A DNA stretch of 64,000 nucleotides from Labrenzia sp. DG1229 (GTDB lineage Bacteria > Pseudomonadota > Alphaproteobacteria > Rhizobiales > Stappiaceae): positions 499,442 through 563,441 of the forward strand of contig NZ_KI928919.1 of assembly GCF_000521215.1 (NCBI RefSeq), read 5' to 3'. Positions 25,076 to 34,370 of the stretch are shown piece after piece. The notes below the pieces were generated by a model. That model did not search any database. It was given only the letters and a program-made list of their open reading frames with translations, and had not been told where the DNA came from. Within the stretch, counting starts at the first letter, position 1; each line of letters opens with the position of its first letter. The translations under genes and the position numbers were made by a program.

Positions 25076-26854
25076 ATGAAAATGACGACCGAGGAAGCCT
25101 TTGTCAAAGTGCTTCAGGCGCACGGAATAGAACATGCTTTCGGCATTATCGGCTCTGCCTTCATGCCGATTTCCGATCTGTTCCCTCAAGCCGGCATCAA
25201 ATTCTGGGACTGTGCGCACGAGGGATCGGGCGGGATGATGGCGGATGGCTACACCCGTTCCACCGGCAAGGTCAGCATGATGATTGCCCAGAACGGGCCC
25301 GGCATCACCAACTTCGTCACGGCTGTCAAGACCGCCTACTGGAATCACACACCGCTCCTTCTCGTCACACCGCAGGCTGCGAACAAGACGCTTGGTCAGG
25401 GCGGGTTCCAGGAAGTGGAACAGATGGCCCTGTTCAAGGACATGGTCGCGTATCAGGAAGAAGTCCGTGATCCGACGCGCGTTGCCGAAGTGCTGAACCG
25501 CGTGATCTTGCAGGCGAAACGCGCAAGCGCGCCGGCCCAGATCAACATGCCCCGTGATTTCTGGACACAGGTTGTCGATATCAACCTGCCTGCGATCGTT
25601 GATTTCGAACGCCCCGCCGGCGGCGAAACCGCAATCCAGGAAGCGGCCGAACTGCTGAGCACCGCGAAGTTCCCTGTCATCCTGAATGGCGCGGGCGTCG
25701 TTATCGGCGGAGCCATTCCTGCTTCGATGGATCTTGCCGAACGCCTGGATGCTCCGGTCTGCTGCGGCTACCAGCACAATGACGCGTTCCCCGGTTCACA
25801 CAGGCTCTTTGCCGGCCCGCTCGGCTACAACGGTTCGAAGGCCGGCATGGAACTGATCTCCAAGGCAGACGTCGTTCTTGCATTGGGCACACGCCTCAAT
25901 CCGTTCTCGACGCTGCCGGGATACAGCATGGATTATTGGCCGAAGGACGCCAAAATCATTCAGGTCGACATCAATCCCGATCGTATCGGGCTGACGAAAC
26001 CCGTCTCCGTCGGAATCGTCGGAGACGCGAAGAAAGTGGCTGAGGCGCTTCTGGACAAACTCTCTGCGAGCGCCGGAAACGACGGTCGCGACGAGCGCGT
26101 GCACACCATCGCGCAGACCAAGTCCCGTTGGGCACAGCAGCTTTCTTCTATGGATCACGAGGACGACGATCCCGGCACCACCTGGAACGAACGCGCCCGC
26201 GCCGCAAAGCCTGAGTGGCTGAGCCCGCGCAAGGCATGGCGTGCCATTCAGGCAGCCCTGCCGAAGGAAGCCATCATCAGTTCCGACATCGGCAACAACT
26301 GTGCAATCGGCAATGCTTATCCGAGCTTCGAAACCGGGCGCAAATACCTGGCGCCGGGCCTGTTCGGACCATGCGGGTACGGTCTTCCGGCCATTGTCGG
26401 CGCCAAGATCGGCTGCCCGGATACACCGGTTGTCGGTTTTGCCGGCGACGGTGCCTTCGGCATCGCGGTCACCGAACTGACCGCAATCGGGCGTAACGAG
26501 TGGCCGGCAATCACCATGGTCGTTTTCCGGAATTACCAATGGGGCGCGGAAAAGCGCAACTCGACACTCTGGTACGACGACAACTTCGTCGGCACCGAAC
26601 TCGACGAACAGGTTAGCTATGCGGAAATCGCCAAAGCCTGTGGTTTGCAGGGCGTTCAGGCACGCACGATGGATGAACTGACGCAGATGCTCGACAAGGC
26701 AATTGACGACCAGATGAAACACGGCAAGACCACCCTTGTCGAGGCTCTGATCAACCAGGAACTCGGAGAGCCGTTCCGCCGCGACGCGATGAAGAAACCG
26801 GTCGCGGTTGCCGGTATTTCGGTGTCCGACATGCGTCCGCAAACGGCAAGCTGA
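25076..26854 (+). CDS. xsc: Sulfoacetaldehyde acetyltransferase
   Basis: 592 residues from the ATG at 25076, which follows GGGAG at eight bases and gives the usual Xsc start MKMTTEEAFVKVLQ. It is a ThDP enzyme: the PYR domain lies at the N-terminus (GIIGSAFMPISDLFP), and the ThDP-binding GDG is in VVGFAGDGAFGIAVTEL, with the Xsc-typical RNYQWGAEKRN after it. It converts sulfoacetaldehyde and phosphate to acetyl phosphate and sulfite in the cytosol. It heads an operon with ackA (19 bases downstream) and soeABC, so both products have an outlet in the same transcript. A TauR-type site stands in front. Confidence 0.96.
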   Translation: MKMTTEEAFVKVLQAHGIEHAFGIIGSAFMPISDLFPQAGIKFWDCAHEGSGGMMADGYTRSTGKVSMMIAQNGPGITNFVTAVKTAYWNHTPLLLVTPQAANKTLGQGGFQEVEQMALFKDMVAYQEEVRDPTRVAEVLNRVILQAKRASAPAQINMPRDFWTQVVDINLPAIVDFERPAGGETAIQEAAELLSTAKFPVILNGAGVVIGGAIPASMDLAERLDAPVCCGYQHNDAFPGSHRLFAGPLGYNGSKAGMELISKADVVLALGTRLNPFSTLPGYSMDYWPKDAKIIQVDINPDRIGLTKPVSVGIVGDAKKVAEALLDKLSASAGNDGRDERVHTIAQTKSRWAQQLSSMDHEDDDPGTTWNERARAAKPEWLSPRKAWRAIQAALPKEAIISSDIGNNCAIGNAYPSFETGRKYLAPGLFGPCGYGLPAIVGAKIGCPDTPVVGFAGDGAFGIAVTELTAIGRNEWPAITMVVFRNYQWGAEKRNSTLWYDDNFVGTELDEQVSYAEIAKACGLQGVQARTMDELTQMLDKAIDDQMKHGKTTLVEALINQELGEPFRRDAMKKPVAVAGISVSDMRPQTAS

Positions 26855-26873
26855 AAGGCCGGTTTGCAACACG

Positions 26874-28013
26874 ATGGGTGATGTTCTTGTCCTGAATTCC
26901 GGATCCTCCTCGATCAAGTTCGCGCTTTTCGGCGTGGACCTGTCGAAAAGGACAAGCGGAAGCGCTGTCGAAATCGGCGGCGCTTCCAGCCTGTTTCTGA
27001 ACGGCATCCGGCAAGACGTTAGCCTTCCAGATCACGTTGCAGCACTTGAAGCGATTTTCCGGTCGCTAGAGGAAGCAGGCGTGAACCTCGTCAGTCTTGC
27101 GGCCGCCGCGCACCGCGTCGTGCATGGCGGCCTCAATCTGCGCGCGCCCTGTCTTGTAACACCCGAAATCGCCGACGAGATCGAACGCTGTTCACCGCTC
27201 GCGCCGCTCCACAATCCGCATAATCTTGCTGCCATCCGGGCCGTTGCCGAGCTCGCGCCAAACCTGCCGCAATGTGTGAGCTTTGACACTGCCTTCCACG
27301 CAAGCAATCCCGACGTCGCACGGCGATACGCAATCCCGGACAGCGCACTGGAGGACGGACTGCAGCGCTACGGGTTCCACGGCATTTCCTATGAAAGTCT
27401 TGTGCTGAAACTGCCTGAACTCTCCGCAAGCATGCTGCCTGACAAGATCCTCGCCATGCATCTGGGAAACGGGGCAAGCCTGTGCGCTATCGGGAACGGG
27501 TGTTCGGTTGCCACGACGATGGGTTATTCGCCTCTCGAAGGATTGACGATGGGCACCCGGTCCGGGTCGATCGATGCCAATGTGGTCCTGAAACTCGTAG
27601 CCGACCACGGTCTCCGGCGCACGTCGGAGATACTCAACAAGGAGAGTGGACTGCTGGGGCTTGGTGGCGAGTCCGACATGCGCAAGCTCCACGAGATGGG
27701 GACGACGCAGTCCGAATTTGCAATCGATCATTTCTGTTACTGGGCGGTCCGTCACGCAGGATCGATGATTGCCGCGATGGGCGGTCTGGATGCCATCGCA
27801 TTTACTGGCGGGATCGGCGAAAATGATGCCGTTATCCGCCGAAAGATCCTTGAAGGGCTTACCTGGCTCGGCATAGATCTCGACCCGAACGCAAATGCGT
27901 CGGGAGCCAGCAAGCTGCACACACCTTCCTCGAAAAAAATGGTATGGATCGTCCCAGCCGAAGAGGAAGAGATGATTGCACGCAGCGCGCAAGCGATCAT
28001 GGAGGAGCATTGA
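26874..28013 (+). CDS. ackA: Acetate kinase
   Basis: 379 residues from the ATG at 26874, giving MGDVLVLNSGSSSIKFALF; the family motifs HRVVHGG, HNPHNLAAI, DTAFHASNPD, FHGISYESL, LGNGASLCAI, GTRSGSIDANV and FTGGIGENDAV are all present. It turns the acetyl phosphate made by Xsc into acetate with ATP formation. Its stop overlaps the soeA start by one base (TGATG). In many taurine loci phosphotransacetylase (pta) is found at this place; here a kinase takes it, so energy is kept as ATP and acetate must be reactivated or excreted. Confidence 0.95.
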   Translation: MGDVLVLNSGSSSIKFALFGVDLSKRTSGSAVEIGGASSLFLNGIRQDVSLPDHVAALEAIFRSLEEAGVNLVSLAAAAHRVVHGGLNLRAPCLVTPEIADEIERCSPLAPLHNPHNLAAIRAVAELAPNLPQCVSFDTAFHASNPDVARRYAIPDSALEDGLQRYGFHGISYESLVLKLPELSASMLPDKILAMHLGNGASLCAIGNGCSVATTMGYSPLEGLTMGTRSGSIDANVVLKLVADHGLRRTSEILNKESGLLGLGGESDMRKLHEMGTTQSEFAIDHFCYWAVRHAGSMIAAMGGLDAIAFTGGIGENDAVIRRKILEGLTWLGIDLDPNANASGASKLHTPSSKKMVWIVPAEEEEMIARSAQAIMEEH

Positions 28014-30835
28014 TGTCATTGAGCGAACCGGTACTCAACACGTCGCCGGAAGTGTCGGACGAAGTCCGCAAGACGACCTGTTACATGTGTGCATGCCGGT
28101 GTGGCATCAACGTGCATCTCAAGGACGGCAAGGTTGCCTATATAGAAGGTAATCGGGATCACCCGGTCAACAAGGGCGTGCTGTGTGCCAAGGGCTCGTC
28201 GGGCATCATGCAGGTCAACGCTCCCTCCCGATTGCGTGCCCCGCTCAAGCGGACCGGACCGCGCGGTTCGGGTGAGTTTGAGGAAATCTCCTGGGACGAA
28301 GCGCTCGAACTCGCGACCTCCTGGCTGGATCCGGTTCGCAAATCTGCTCCGGAAAAACTCGCCTTTTTCACAGGTCGTGACCAGTCGCAAAGCTTTACGA
28401 GTTTCTGGGCGCAGAATTTCGGAACCCCCAATTACGCCGCGCATGGCGGCTTCTGTTCGGTCAACATGGCAACCGCAGGCATCTACACGATGGGAGGCGC
28501 CTTTTGGGAATTCGGCCAGCCGGATTGGGAACGCACCAAACTCTTCATGATTTTCGGTGTCGCGGAGGATCACGATTCCAACCCGATCAAAATGGGTCTT
28601 GGAAAGCTGAAAGCGCGCGGCGGCAAGGTGATCGGCGTCAACCCGATCCGCTCGGGCTACAATGCAATCGCCGATGAATGGGTCGGAATAACGCCGGGCA
28701 CTGATGGCCTCTTCATTTCTGCCCTGATCCACGTCCTATTGAAGGCTGGCAAGATTGACCTGACCTACCTGGCCCAGTTTACCAATGCGCCGTGCCTGAT
28801 CAATGCGACCCCCGGTTCGCCCGAAGAAGGGCTCCTCCTGCGGGACAATGACGACAAGACGCTGGTGATCGATCGGGCCAGCGGCACGCTGCAACCCTTC
28901 GACAAGGAAGGTGTGAACCCGGATCTTGCCGCCAGCGTCGACATGGACGGGGTCACCCACAAGACCGTCTTCCAGCATCTCGCCGACCAGTTTCTGTCCG
29001 ACGACTTCAGCCCTGAGGCCGTGGCCGAGCGGTGCGGCGTCGCCGCTGGACGCATCAAGGCAATCGCGGCCGAACTGGCCAGGGTCGCTTTCGAGGAAGC
29101 ATTCGAGATTGACCAGCCCTGGACGGATTTCCGAGGCAAGCGGCATGAGAAAATGCAGGGGAGGCCCGTCAGTTTTCACGCCATGCGGGGAATCTCGGCG
29201 CATTCAAACGGGTTCCAGACGTGCCGCACGCTCCACATCCTGCAGATCCTGCTCGGAACGGTTGAAGTTCCCGGCGGTTTCCGTTTCAAGCCTCCCTACC
29301 CCAAACCCGTCGAGGCGCATCCCACGCCACATTGTCATTCCAAGCCGGACTGTCCGCTCGATGGGCCCCATCTCGGCTTTGTCCGCGGCCCCGCGGACCT
29401 GGCACTGAAGGAAGACGGCACACCGGCAAGGATTGACAAGGCATTTACCTGGGATAACCCGCTTTCGGCCCACGGGCTGATGCATATGGTCATCTCCAAT
29501 GCTCATGCCGGCGATCCCTACAAGATCGACACCCTGTTCCTCTACATGGCCAACATGGCCTGGAACTCGTCCATGAACACGCGCGGCGTCATGGAGATGC
29601 TGACGGACAAGGACGAAAACGGTGACTATGTCATCCCGCGCATCATTTACTCCGATGCCTATTCTTCGGAGATGGTCGCCTATGCGGATCTGATCCTGCC
29701 CGACGCGACCTATCTGGAACGGCATGATTGCATTTCTCTTCTGGACCGGCCGATTTGCGAGGCCGATGCGGCAGCTGACGCGATCCGCTGGCCGGTGATT
29801 GAACCGGACCGGGACGTTCGGGGGTTCCAATCTGTGCTTGTGGACCTCGGTGCGCGTCTGAAGCTGCCCGGCTTCACCAACGAAAAGGGTGAACCCCTTT
29901 ACACCGATTACGCCGATTACATGGTCAATCACATGCGCCGGCCGGGTATCGGACCGCTGGCCGGCTTCCGCGGCAACGGGACAGAATCCGGTCGCGGTGA
30001 AGTCAACCCGAACCAGCTTGAACGGTATATCGAAAACGGCAGCTTCTTCATCGAACACGTTCCGGCCGAAGCCACATTCTACAAACCATGGAATTCCGCC
30101 TATCAGAAATGGGCGGTTGATCTCGGGTTTTACGACAAGCCTCAGCCCTACCTGTTCCAGCTGTATGTCGAACCCCTTCGCCGCATGCAGCTTGCTGCCG
30201 AAGGTCATGGCGACAGGCAGCCGCCGGATCACCTGCGCAAACAGATCATGGACCACCTGACCCCCTTCCCTGTCTGGCATCCGCCTCTGGAAGACGCGTC
30301 GGTCGATACCGAAGACTATCCTGTCCATGCGCTCACCCAGCGGCCGATGGCGATGTACCACTCCTGGGGCAGCCAAAACGCCTGGCTGCGGCAGATCCAC
30401 GGCCGGAACCCGCTTTATGTTCCAACGAAGATCTGGAAGGAAAACGGATTTGAAGACGGTGACTGGGCAAGGGTCACGTCCGTACATGGCGAGATCACCG
30501 TTCCTGTCGCGCATATGGCCGGACTCAACGAGAATACCGTCTGGACCTGGAACGCAATCGGCAAACGCAAGGGGGCCTGGGCACTTGACGAAGATGCACC
30601 GGAAGCCACCAAGGGCTTCCTGTTGAACCATCTCATTCACGAGTTGCTGCCTCCAAACGGTGACGGCCTGCGCTGGTCGAATTCCGATCCGGTTACCGGT
30701 CAGGCGGCCTGGTTCGATCTCAGAGTAAAAATCGAAAAGGTGAAAGCACCACCGGAAAGCCAACCGGCCTTCAGCGCGCTGAAGTCACCGGTTGGCACAG
30801 GACCGGCAACTGTTCGGCAGAAGGTGACCTCATGA
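28013..30835 (+). CDS. soeA: Sulfite dehydrogenase molybdopterin subunit
   Basis: 940 residues, a DMSO-reductase-family molybdoenzyme. An N-terminal 4Fe-4S site has Cys23, 26, 30 and 58 (CYMCACRC, GVLCAKG), followed by the large bis-MGD domains and a C-terminal molydopterin dinucleotide-binding domain near RNPLYVPTKIWKENGF. There is no twin-arginine signal, so it acts on the cytosolic side, as known for SoeABC. It oxidises sulfite to sulfate and passes electrons to SoeB and SoeC and then to quinone. Its place behind xsc, which releases sulfite, makes this much more likely than polysulfide or DMSO reduction. Translationally coupled to ackA and soeB. Confidence 0.9.
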   Translation: MSLSEPVLNTSPEVSDEVRKTTCYMCACRCGINVHLKDGKVAYIEGNRDHPVNKGVLCAKGSSGIMQVNAPSRLRAPLKRTGPRGSGEFEEISWDEALELATSWLDPVRKSAPEKLAFFTGRDQSQSFTSFWAQNFGTPNYAAHGGFCSVNMATAGIYTMGGAFWEFGQPDWERTKLFMIFGVAEDHDSNPIKMGLGKLKARGGKVIGVNPIRSGYNAIADEWVGITPGTDGLFISALIHVLLKAGKIDLTYLAQFTNAPCLINATPGSPEEGLLLRDNDDKTLVIDRASGTLQPFDKEGVNPDLAASVDMDGVTHKTVFQHLADQFLSDDFSPEAVAERCGVAAGRIKAIAAELARVAFEEAFEIDQPWTDFRGKRHEKMQGRPVSFHAMRGISAHSNGFQTCRTLHILQILLGTVEVPGGFRFKPPYPKPVEAHPTPHCHSKPDCPLDGPHLGFVRGPADLALKEDGTPARIDKAFTWDNPLSAHGLMHMVISNAHAGDPYKIDTLFLYMANMAWNSSMNTRGVMEMLTDKDENGDYVIPRIIYSDAYSSEMVAYADLILPDATYLERHDCISLLDRPICEADAAADAIRWPVIEPDRDVRGFQSVLVDLGARLKLPGFTNEKGEPLYTDYADYMVNHMRRPGIGPLAGFRGNGTESGRGEVNPNQLERYIENGSFFIEHVPAEATFYKPWNSAYQKWAVDLGFYDKPQPYLFQLYVEPLRRMQLAAEGHGDRQPPDHLRKQIMDHLTPFPVWHPPLEDASVDTEDYPVHALTQRPMAMYHSWGSQNAWLRQIHGRNPLYVPTKIWKENGFEDGDWARVTSVHGEITVPVAHMAGLNENTVWTWNAIGKRKGAWALDEDAPEATKGFLLNHLIHELLPPNGDGLRWSNSDPVTGQAAWFDLRVKIEKVKAPPESQPAFSALKSPVGTGPATVRQKVTS

Positions 30836-31581
30836 CCCGGCTGCCTGAAACAACGCAAAAGAAACTCGGCCTTGTCATCGATCTGGACACCTGTGTGGGG
30901 TGTCATGCGTGCGTCACGGCCTGCAAAGGCTGGAACACGGAAAATTACGGCGCCCCGCTCAGTGACACGGACGCGTATGGCAGCGAACCGGTCGGAACCT
31001 TCCTGAACCGGATCCACAGCTATGAAGTCGAACCGACAGGCGGTGGCTGCAGCCAGACGGTGCATTTTCCCAAATCCTGTCTTCACTGCGAAGATGCCCC
31101 GTGTGTGACGGTCTGTCCGACAGGCGCCAGCTACAAACGCTCCGAGGACGGCATCGTTCTTGTCAACGAGGATGCCTGTATCGGCTGCGGTCTTTGTGCC
31201 TGGGCTTGCCCGTACGGTGCAAGAGAGCTGGACCTTGCAGCCGGCGTGATGAAGAAATGTACGCTGTGCGTCGATCGTATCTACAATGAAAACCTCCCCG
31301 AAGAGGATCGGGTACCGGCCTGCGTACGGACCTGCCCAGCTGGCGCGCGGCATTTCGGTGACTTTGCGGACCCGGAAAGCAATGTCTCAAAGCTCACCGC
31401 AGAACGCGGCGGCATCGACCTGATGCCGGAACAGGGCACGAAGCCGGTCAACAAATACCTGCCGCCCAGACCAAAGGACCAGATGAAGGACATGGACGTC
31501 CTGACGCCCCTGATTGAACCTGTCTGCGAAGAACCCAAGGGGTTTCTTGCCTGGCTCGACAAACGACTGGAGGCGCTCTGA
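30832..31581 (+). CDS. soeB: Sulfite dehydrogenase iron-sulfur subunit
   Basis: 249 residues, a DmsB/PhsB-like ferredoxin with four 4Fe-4S sites: CVGCHACVTACKGW, CLHCEDAPCVTVCPTGA, CIGCGLCAWACPYGA and CTLCVDRI paired with CVRTCPAGA. It carries electrons from SoeA to the membrane anchor. The start overlaps the soeA stop by four bases (ATGA) and its own stop overlaps the soeC start by one base. Confidence 0.92.
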   Translation: MTRLPETTQKKLGLVIDLDTCVGCHACVTACKGWNTENYGAPLSDTDAYGSEPVGTFLNRIHSYEVEPTGGGCSQTVHFPKSCLHCEDAPCVTVCPTGASYKRSEDGIVLVNEDACIGCGLCAWACPYGARELDLAAGVMKKCTLCVDRIYNENLPEEDRVPACVRTCPAGARHFGDFADPESNVSKLTAERGGIDLMPEQGTKPVNKYLPPRPKDQMKDMDVLTPLIEPVCEEPKGFLAWLDKRLEAL

Positions 31582-32492
31582 TGCATCCGGCTCCTTCCGT
31601 TATCATCTTTACCGTGCTGTCCGGACTGGGGTTCGGTTTGCTGACCTTTCTCGGCCTCGGTCTCCCCGAGGCTACGGGTTGGGCTGCGTTTTTCTATTTC
31701 GCAGCCGGATTCGCACTGGCCGTCGGCGGTCTGCTGGCCGCCACATTCCACCTCGGCAATCCCCAACGCGCCCTGAAGGCCTTCACACAGTGGCAGACAA
31801 GCTGGCTTTCACGGGAGGCGTGGCTTTCGACGGCTGCGTTGATCGTGCTGGGCGTCTATGCTTTTGCCGCGATCTTTTTCAACGCTTCGATCACCGTGCT
31901 TGGCTGGCTTGGCGCTCTTCTTTCGTTGGCAACAGTTGTCGCAACAGCGATGATCTACGCCCAGCTGAAAACCGTGCCACGCTGGAACCACTGGCTTACA
32001 CCGCTTCATCTGCTGACGATTTCATTGGCAGGCGGGGCAATGCTTGCACAGCAGGCGGGCGCAGCGGCGATGCTTCTCCTGTTCGCCGGCGCAGTGCAGA
32101 TTTTCCATTGGGCGTTGGGAGATCGCCGATTTGAAGAACGCGGCCACACCATCGAAACGGCAACAGGTCTTGGAGACCGGGGCAAGGCCCGCCTCTTCGA
32201 ACCGCCGCACACCGGTTCGAACTACCTGTTGAAGGAAATGGCCTTTGTTGTCGGCCGCAAACACGCGCAGAAACTGCGTCTCATTTCTTTCGCCGCAATG
32301 ATCGTGCTGCCGCTGGTCATCGTGCTCCTTTTGCCGATGAACCCTTTCACAGCCGTCATCGCGACACTGATCTATCTGGCCGGAGCCTTTGCATCCCGAT
32401 GGCTGTTCTTTGCCGAAGCACAGCACGTGGTCAGTCTCTACTACGGCGCGTCAGGCTCCAATCCGCCCTATCAACCTAGCTTATCTCGCTGA
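31581..32492 (+). CDS. soeC: Sulfite dehydrogenase membrane anchor, DmsC-like
   Basis: 303 residues of an integral membrane protein in the DmsC family. Several hydrophobic spans are visible, among them FTVLSGLGFGLLTFLGLGL, FAAGFALAVGGLLAATFHL and MIVLPLVIVLLLP. It anchors SoeAB to the inner membrane and passes electrons to quinone. It contains the DmsC-like FHLGNPQRA motif. One-base overlap with soeB; the AraC-type regulator starts 20 bases later. Confidence 0.88.
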   Translation: MHPAPSVIIFTVLSGLGFGLLTFLGLGLPEATGWAAFFYFAAGFALAVGGLLAATFHLGNPQRALKAFTQWQTSWLSREAWLSTAALIVLGVYAFAAIFFNASITVLGWLGALLSLATVVATAMIYAQLKTVPRWNHWLTPLHLLTISLAGGAMLAQQAGAAAMLLLFAGAVQIFHWALGDRRFEERGHTIETATGLGDRGKARLFEPPHTGSNYLLKEMAFVVGRKHAQKLRLISFAAMIVLPLVIVLLLPMNPFTAVIATLIYLAGAFASRWLFFAEAQHVVSLYYGASGSNPPYQPSLSR

Positions 32493-32511
32493 ATTTTCTT
32501 AAGGTATTTGG

Positions 32512-33543
32512 ATGAAAAGCGAGACCAAAAGGCGCAAGATAGGTTTCCTGCTGATCGAGGGCTACGCCCTGCTGTCCGTTGCCTCTGCGATCGAACCGCT
32601 CAGGGCCGCAAACAAGCTGAGTGGCAAAGCACACTTCAGTCTCAGCTACTTTTCGCAGAATGCCGGCAAGGTGCGCGCCACCTGCGGCGCGCAGTTTGAA
32701 ACCGAGCCTCTTGGGATCCTGAGCAATCAGGTCGATATCCTGTTTGTCGTTGCGGGCAACAACCTGGGAGACCATGAGGACACCACCCTTTATGCGCAGC
32801 TCAGGAAACTGGCGGCACACGGCGTCGCGCTTGGAGGCATCTCGGGCGGTGGCGCATTGCTGGCCAAAGCCGGGCTTATGGAAGACCGGCGGTTCACCGT
32901 TCATTGGGAGCACGTTGAGGAACTGAACGCCCTTTCTGACGGCTACTTCCTGGAGCGGCGAATTTTCGTCGTCGACCGCAATCGTTACACATGTGCGGGC
33001 GGTGTTGCCTCGCTCGACATGATGCTTGCCCTGATCAAGACGGAACTCGGAGCGGAGCTTGCAACGACCGTGAGCGACTGGCTGGTGCACAGCGGGATGC
33101 GCAGTGCGGACGAACCGCTTCGTTCCCGCTACCTGGGCAGCAACAGCAGCCTGAACAGTTGCGTCGCGGCCGCCGTCGAACTCATGGAAAGCCATGTCAC
33201 GGATCTGCTCACGCTTGACCAGATCGCGATGTTGGCGGGCGTCAGCTCCCGCAAGCTGCAGCGCAATTTCAAGTCCGATCTCAGTATCAGCGTCATGCGC
33301 TGTTACATGGACATCCGCCTGCACAAGGCCGATGAACTGCTACGCAAGACAAGAATGGCCGTCGCACAGGTTGCCTTTTCGACCGGATTTGTCGACCAGG
33401 CGCATTTCGCCAGTGTCTACCGGGAAAAATTCGGGTTTTCCCCTACAGAGCGGCGCAAGAAGACCCGTGTGTCTCCGCCGGTTGTGCGGACTGCAGTCCT
33501 TACCGAGGAATCGGAAGAAACCGTGGCGCATGCACATCACTAA
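32512..33543 (+). CDS. GlxA/GbdR-type AraC-family regulator
   Basis: 343 residues. A DJ-1/PfpI-like N-terminal sensor (IGFLLIEGYALLSVASAIEP, GGISGGGALLAKAGL, TVHWEH) precedes two AraC helix-turn-helices (LTLDQIAMLAGVSSRKLQR and MAVAQVAFSTGFVDQAHFAS). This subgroup includes GbdR and related activators of glycine betaine, dimethylglycine and arginine catabolism. It follows soeC by 20 bases and may be co-transcribed. A role in controlling the demethylation cassette or the taurine genes is likely but not shown. Its stop overlaps the stop of the convergent gene. Confidence 0.9.
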   Translation: MKSETKRRKIGFLLIEGYALLSVASAIEPLRAANKLSGKAHFSLSYFSQNAGKVRATCGAQFETEPLGILSNQVDILFVVAGNNLGDHEDTTLYAQLRKLAAHGVALGGISGGGALLAKAGLMEDRRFTVHWEHVEELNALSDGYFLERRIFVVDRNRYTCAGGVASLDMMLALIKTELGAELATTVSDWLVHSGMRSADEPLRSRYLGSNSSLNSCVAAAVELMESHVTDLLTLDQIAMLAGVSSRKLQRNFKSDLSISVMRCYMDIRLHKADELLRKTRMAVAQVAFSTGFVDQAHFASVYREKFGFSPTERRKKTRVSPPVVRTAVLTEESEETVAHAHH

Positions 33544-34370
33544 ACGCTGACAAAGCCTTCACGCATGCCCTCCGGCAGATCGACGCCGAGAAGCGCCAGC
33601 ACCGATGCGGCAATTCCGAGCTGTGAAAGTTCTTCGGTCTCGGCGGGCGCCTTAGCATCGGAAAACAGGTAAAACGGCACTTCAGTGGCCATCGGGACCG
33701 TTCCCCCGTGCCAGTGATCGGCGGTCATGCCGTGATCAGCCGTGACGACGATGTCGTACCCGAGGGAACGCCACAGAGGTATCGCGCGCGACAGTGCATT
33801 GTCGATGTGCCAGATCTGCCGGCGATATTCCATGCTGTCACCACCGAACGTGTGCCCGAGCGTGTCAGCAGAACAGGAATGCAGAAGCATGTAGTCAGGC
33901 GCATGGCGCTCCATCAGCACCGTTGTCTGGGCGCAGAGGTCAATCTCCGCAGGAGCGACCGCGTTGATCGGACCATATCCTTCCATGGAATAGAACCGGC
34001 CGTACTGGATGTCGGCGGTCTCGTCTTCGTGTTCGATCGATCGCAGCCTGTCCCAGGCCTGATCGACGTAAAGCCGGTGAAAATATTCCTGGGCGACCGC
34101 ACCGGTCGTTTTCCCCGCTGCGCGCACTTCGGAAAAGACATTCGGCGACGACGACCGGCGCATGCCTTCATTCGAGACAATGCCATGTTCGTGCGGCCAT
34201 AGCCCGGTATGGATCGTTTCGTACATCGGACCTGACAGGCTGGGCAGAGCCGTATGCATCTTCCAGCGCCGGGCTTGCTCCAGCCTGACCGCGCCTTCCA
34301 GATAACCACACTCGCTGAGGACCGATGCGTAACCGGCACCGTCCATGATCACGAGCAGCACTTTTCTCAT
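33540..34370 (-). CDS. Alkaline phosphatase superfamily (phosphodiesterase-like) protein
   Basis: 276 residues from the ATG at 34368-34370, which gives MRKVLLVIMDGAGYAS and has AGGGGAAG upstream. It belongs to the type I phosphodiesterase/nucleotide pyrophosphatase group: metal-site Asp in IMDGAG, probable nucleophile Ser or Thr in LPSLSGPMYETIHTG, then HSCSADTLGHTFG and VTADHGMTADHWHGG. No signal peptide, so cytosolic. Related proteins cleave phosphodiesters, phosphonoacetate or sulfate esters; I cannot choose. It is convergent with the AraC-type gene, with overlapping stops. Confidence 0.85.
   Translation of the reverse strand: MRKVLLVIMDGAGYASVLSECGYLEGAVRLEQARRWKMHTALPSLSGPMYETIHTGLWPHEHGIVSNEGMRRSSSPNVFSEVRAAGKTTGAVAQEYFHRLYVDQAWDRLRSIEHEDETADIQYGRFYSMEGYGPINAVAPAEIDLCAQTTVLMERHAPDYMLLHSCSADTLGHTFGGDSMEYRRQIWHIDNALSRAIPLWRSLGYDIVVTADHGMTADHWHGGTVPMATEVPFYLFSDAKAPAETEELSQLGIAASVLALLGVDLPEGMREGFVSV

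Noticed and set aside
28013..32492. Reading soeABC as DMSO or polysulfide reductase
   Set aside because: The catalytic subunit has no twin-arginine signal and the operon starts with xsc, which releases sulfite; cytosolic sulfite oxidation fits better.
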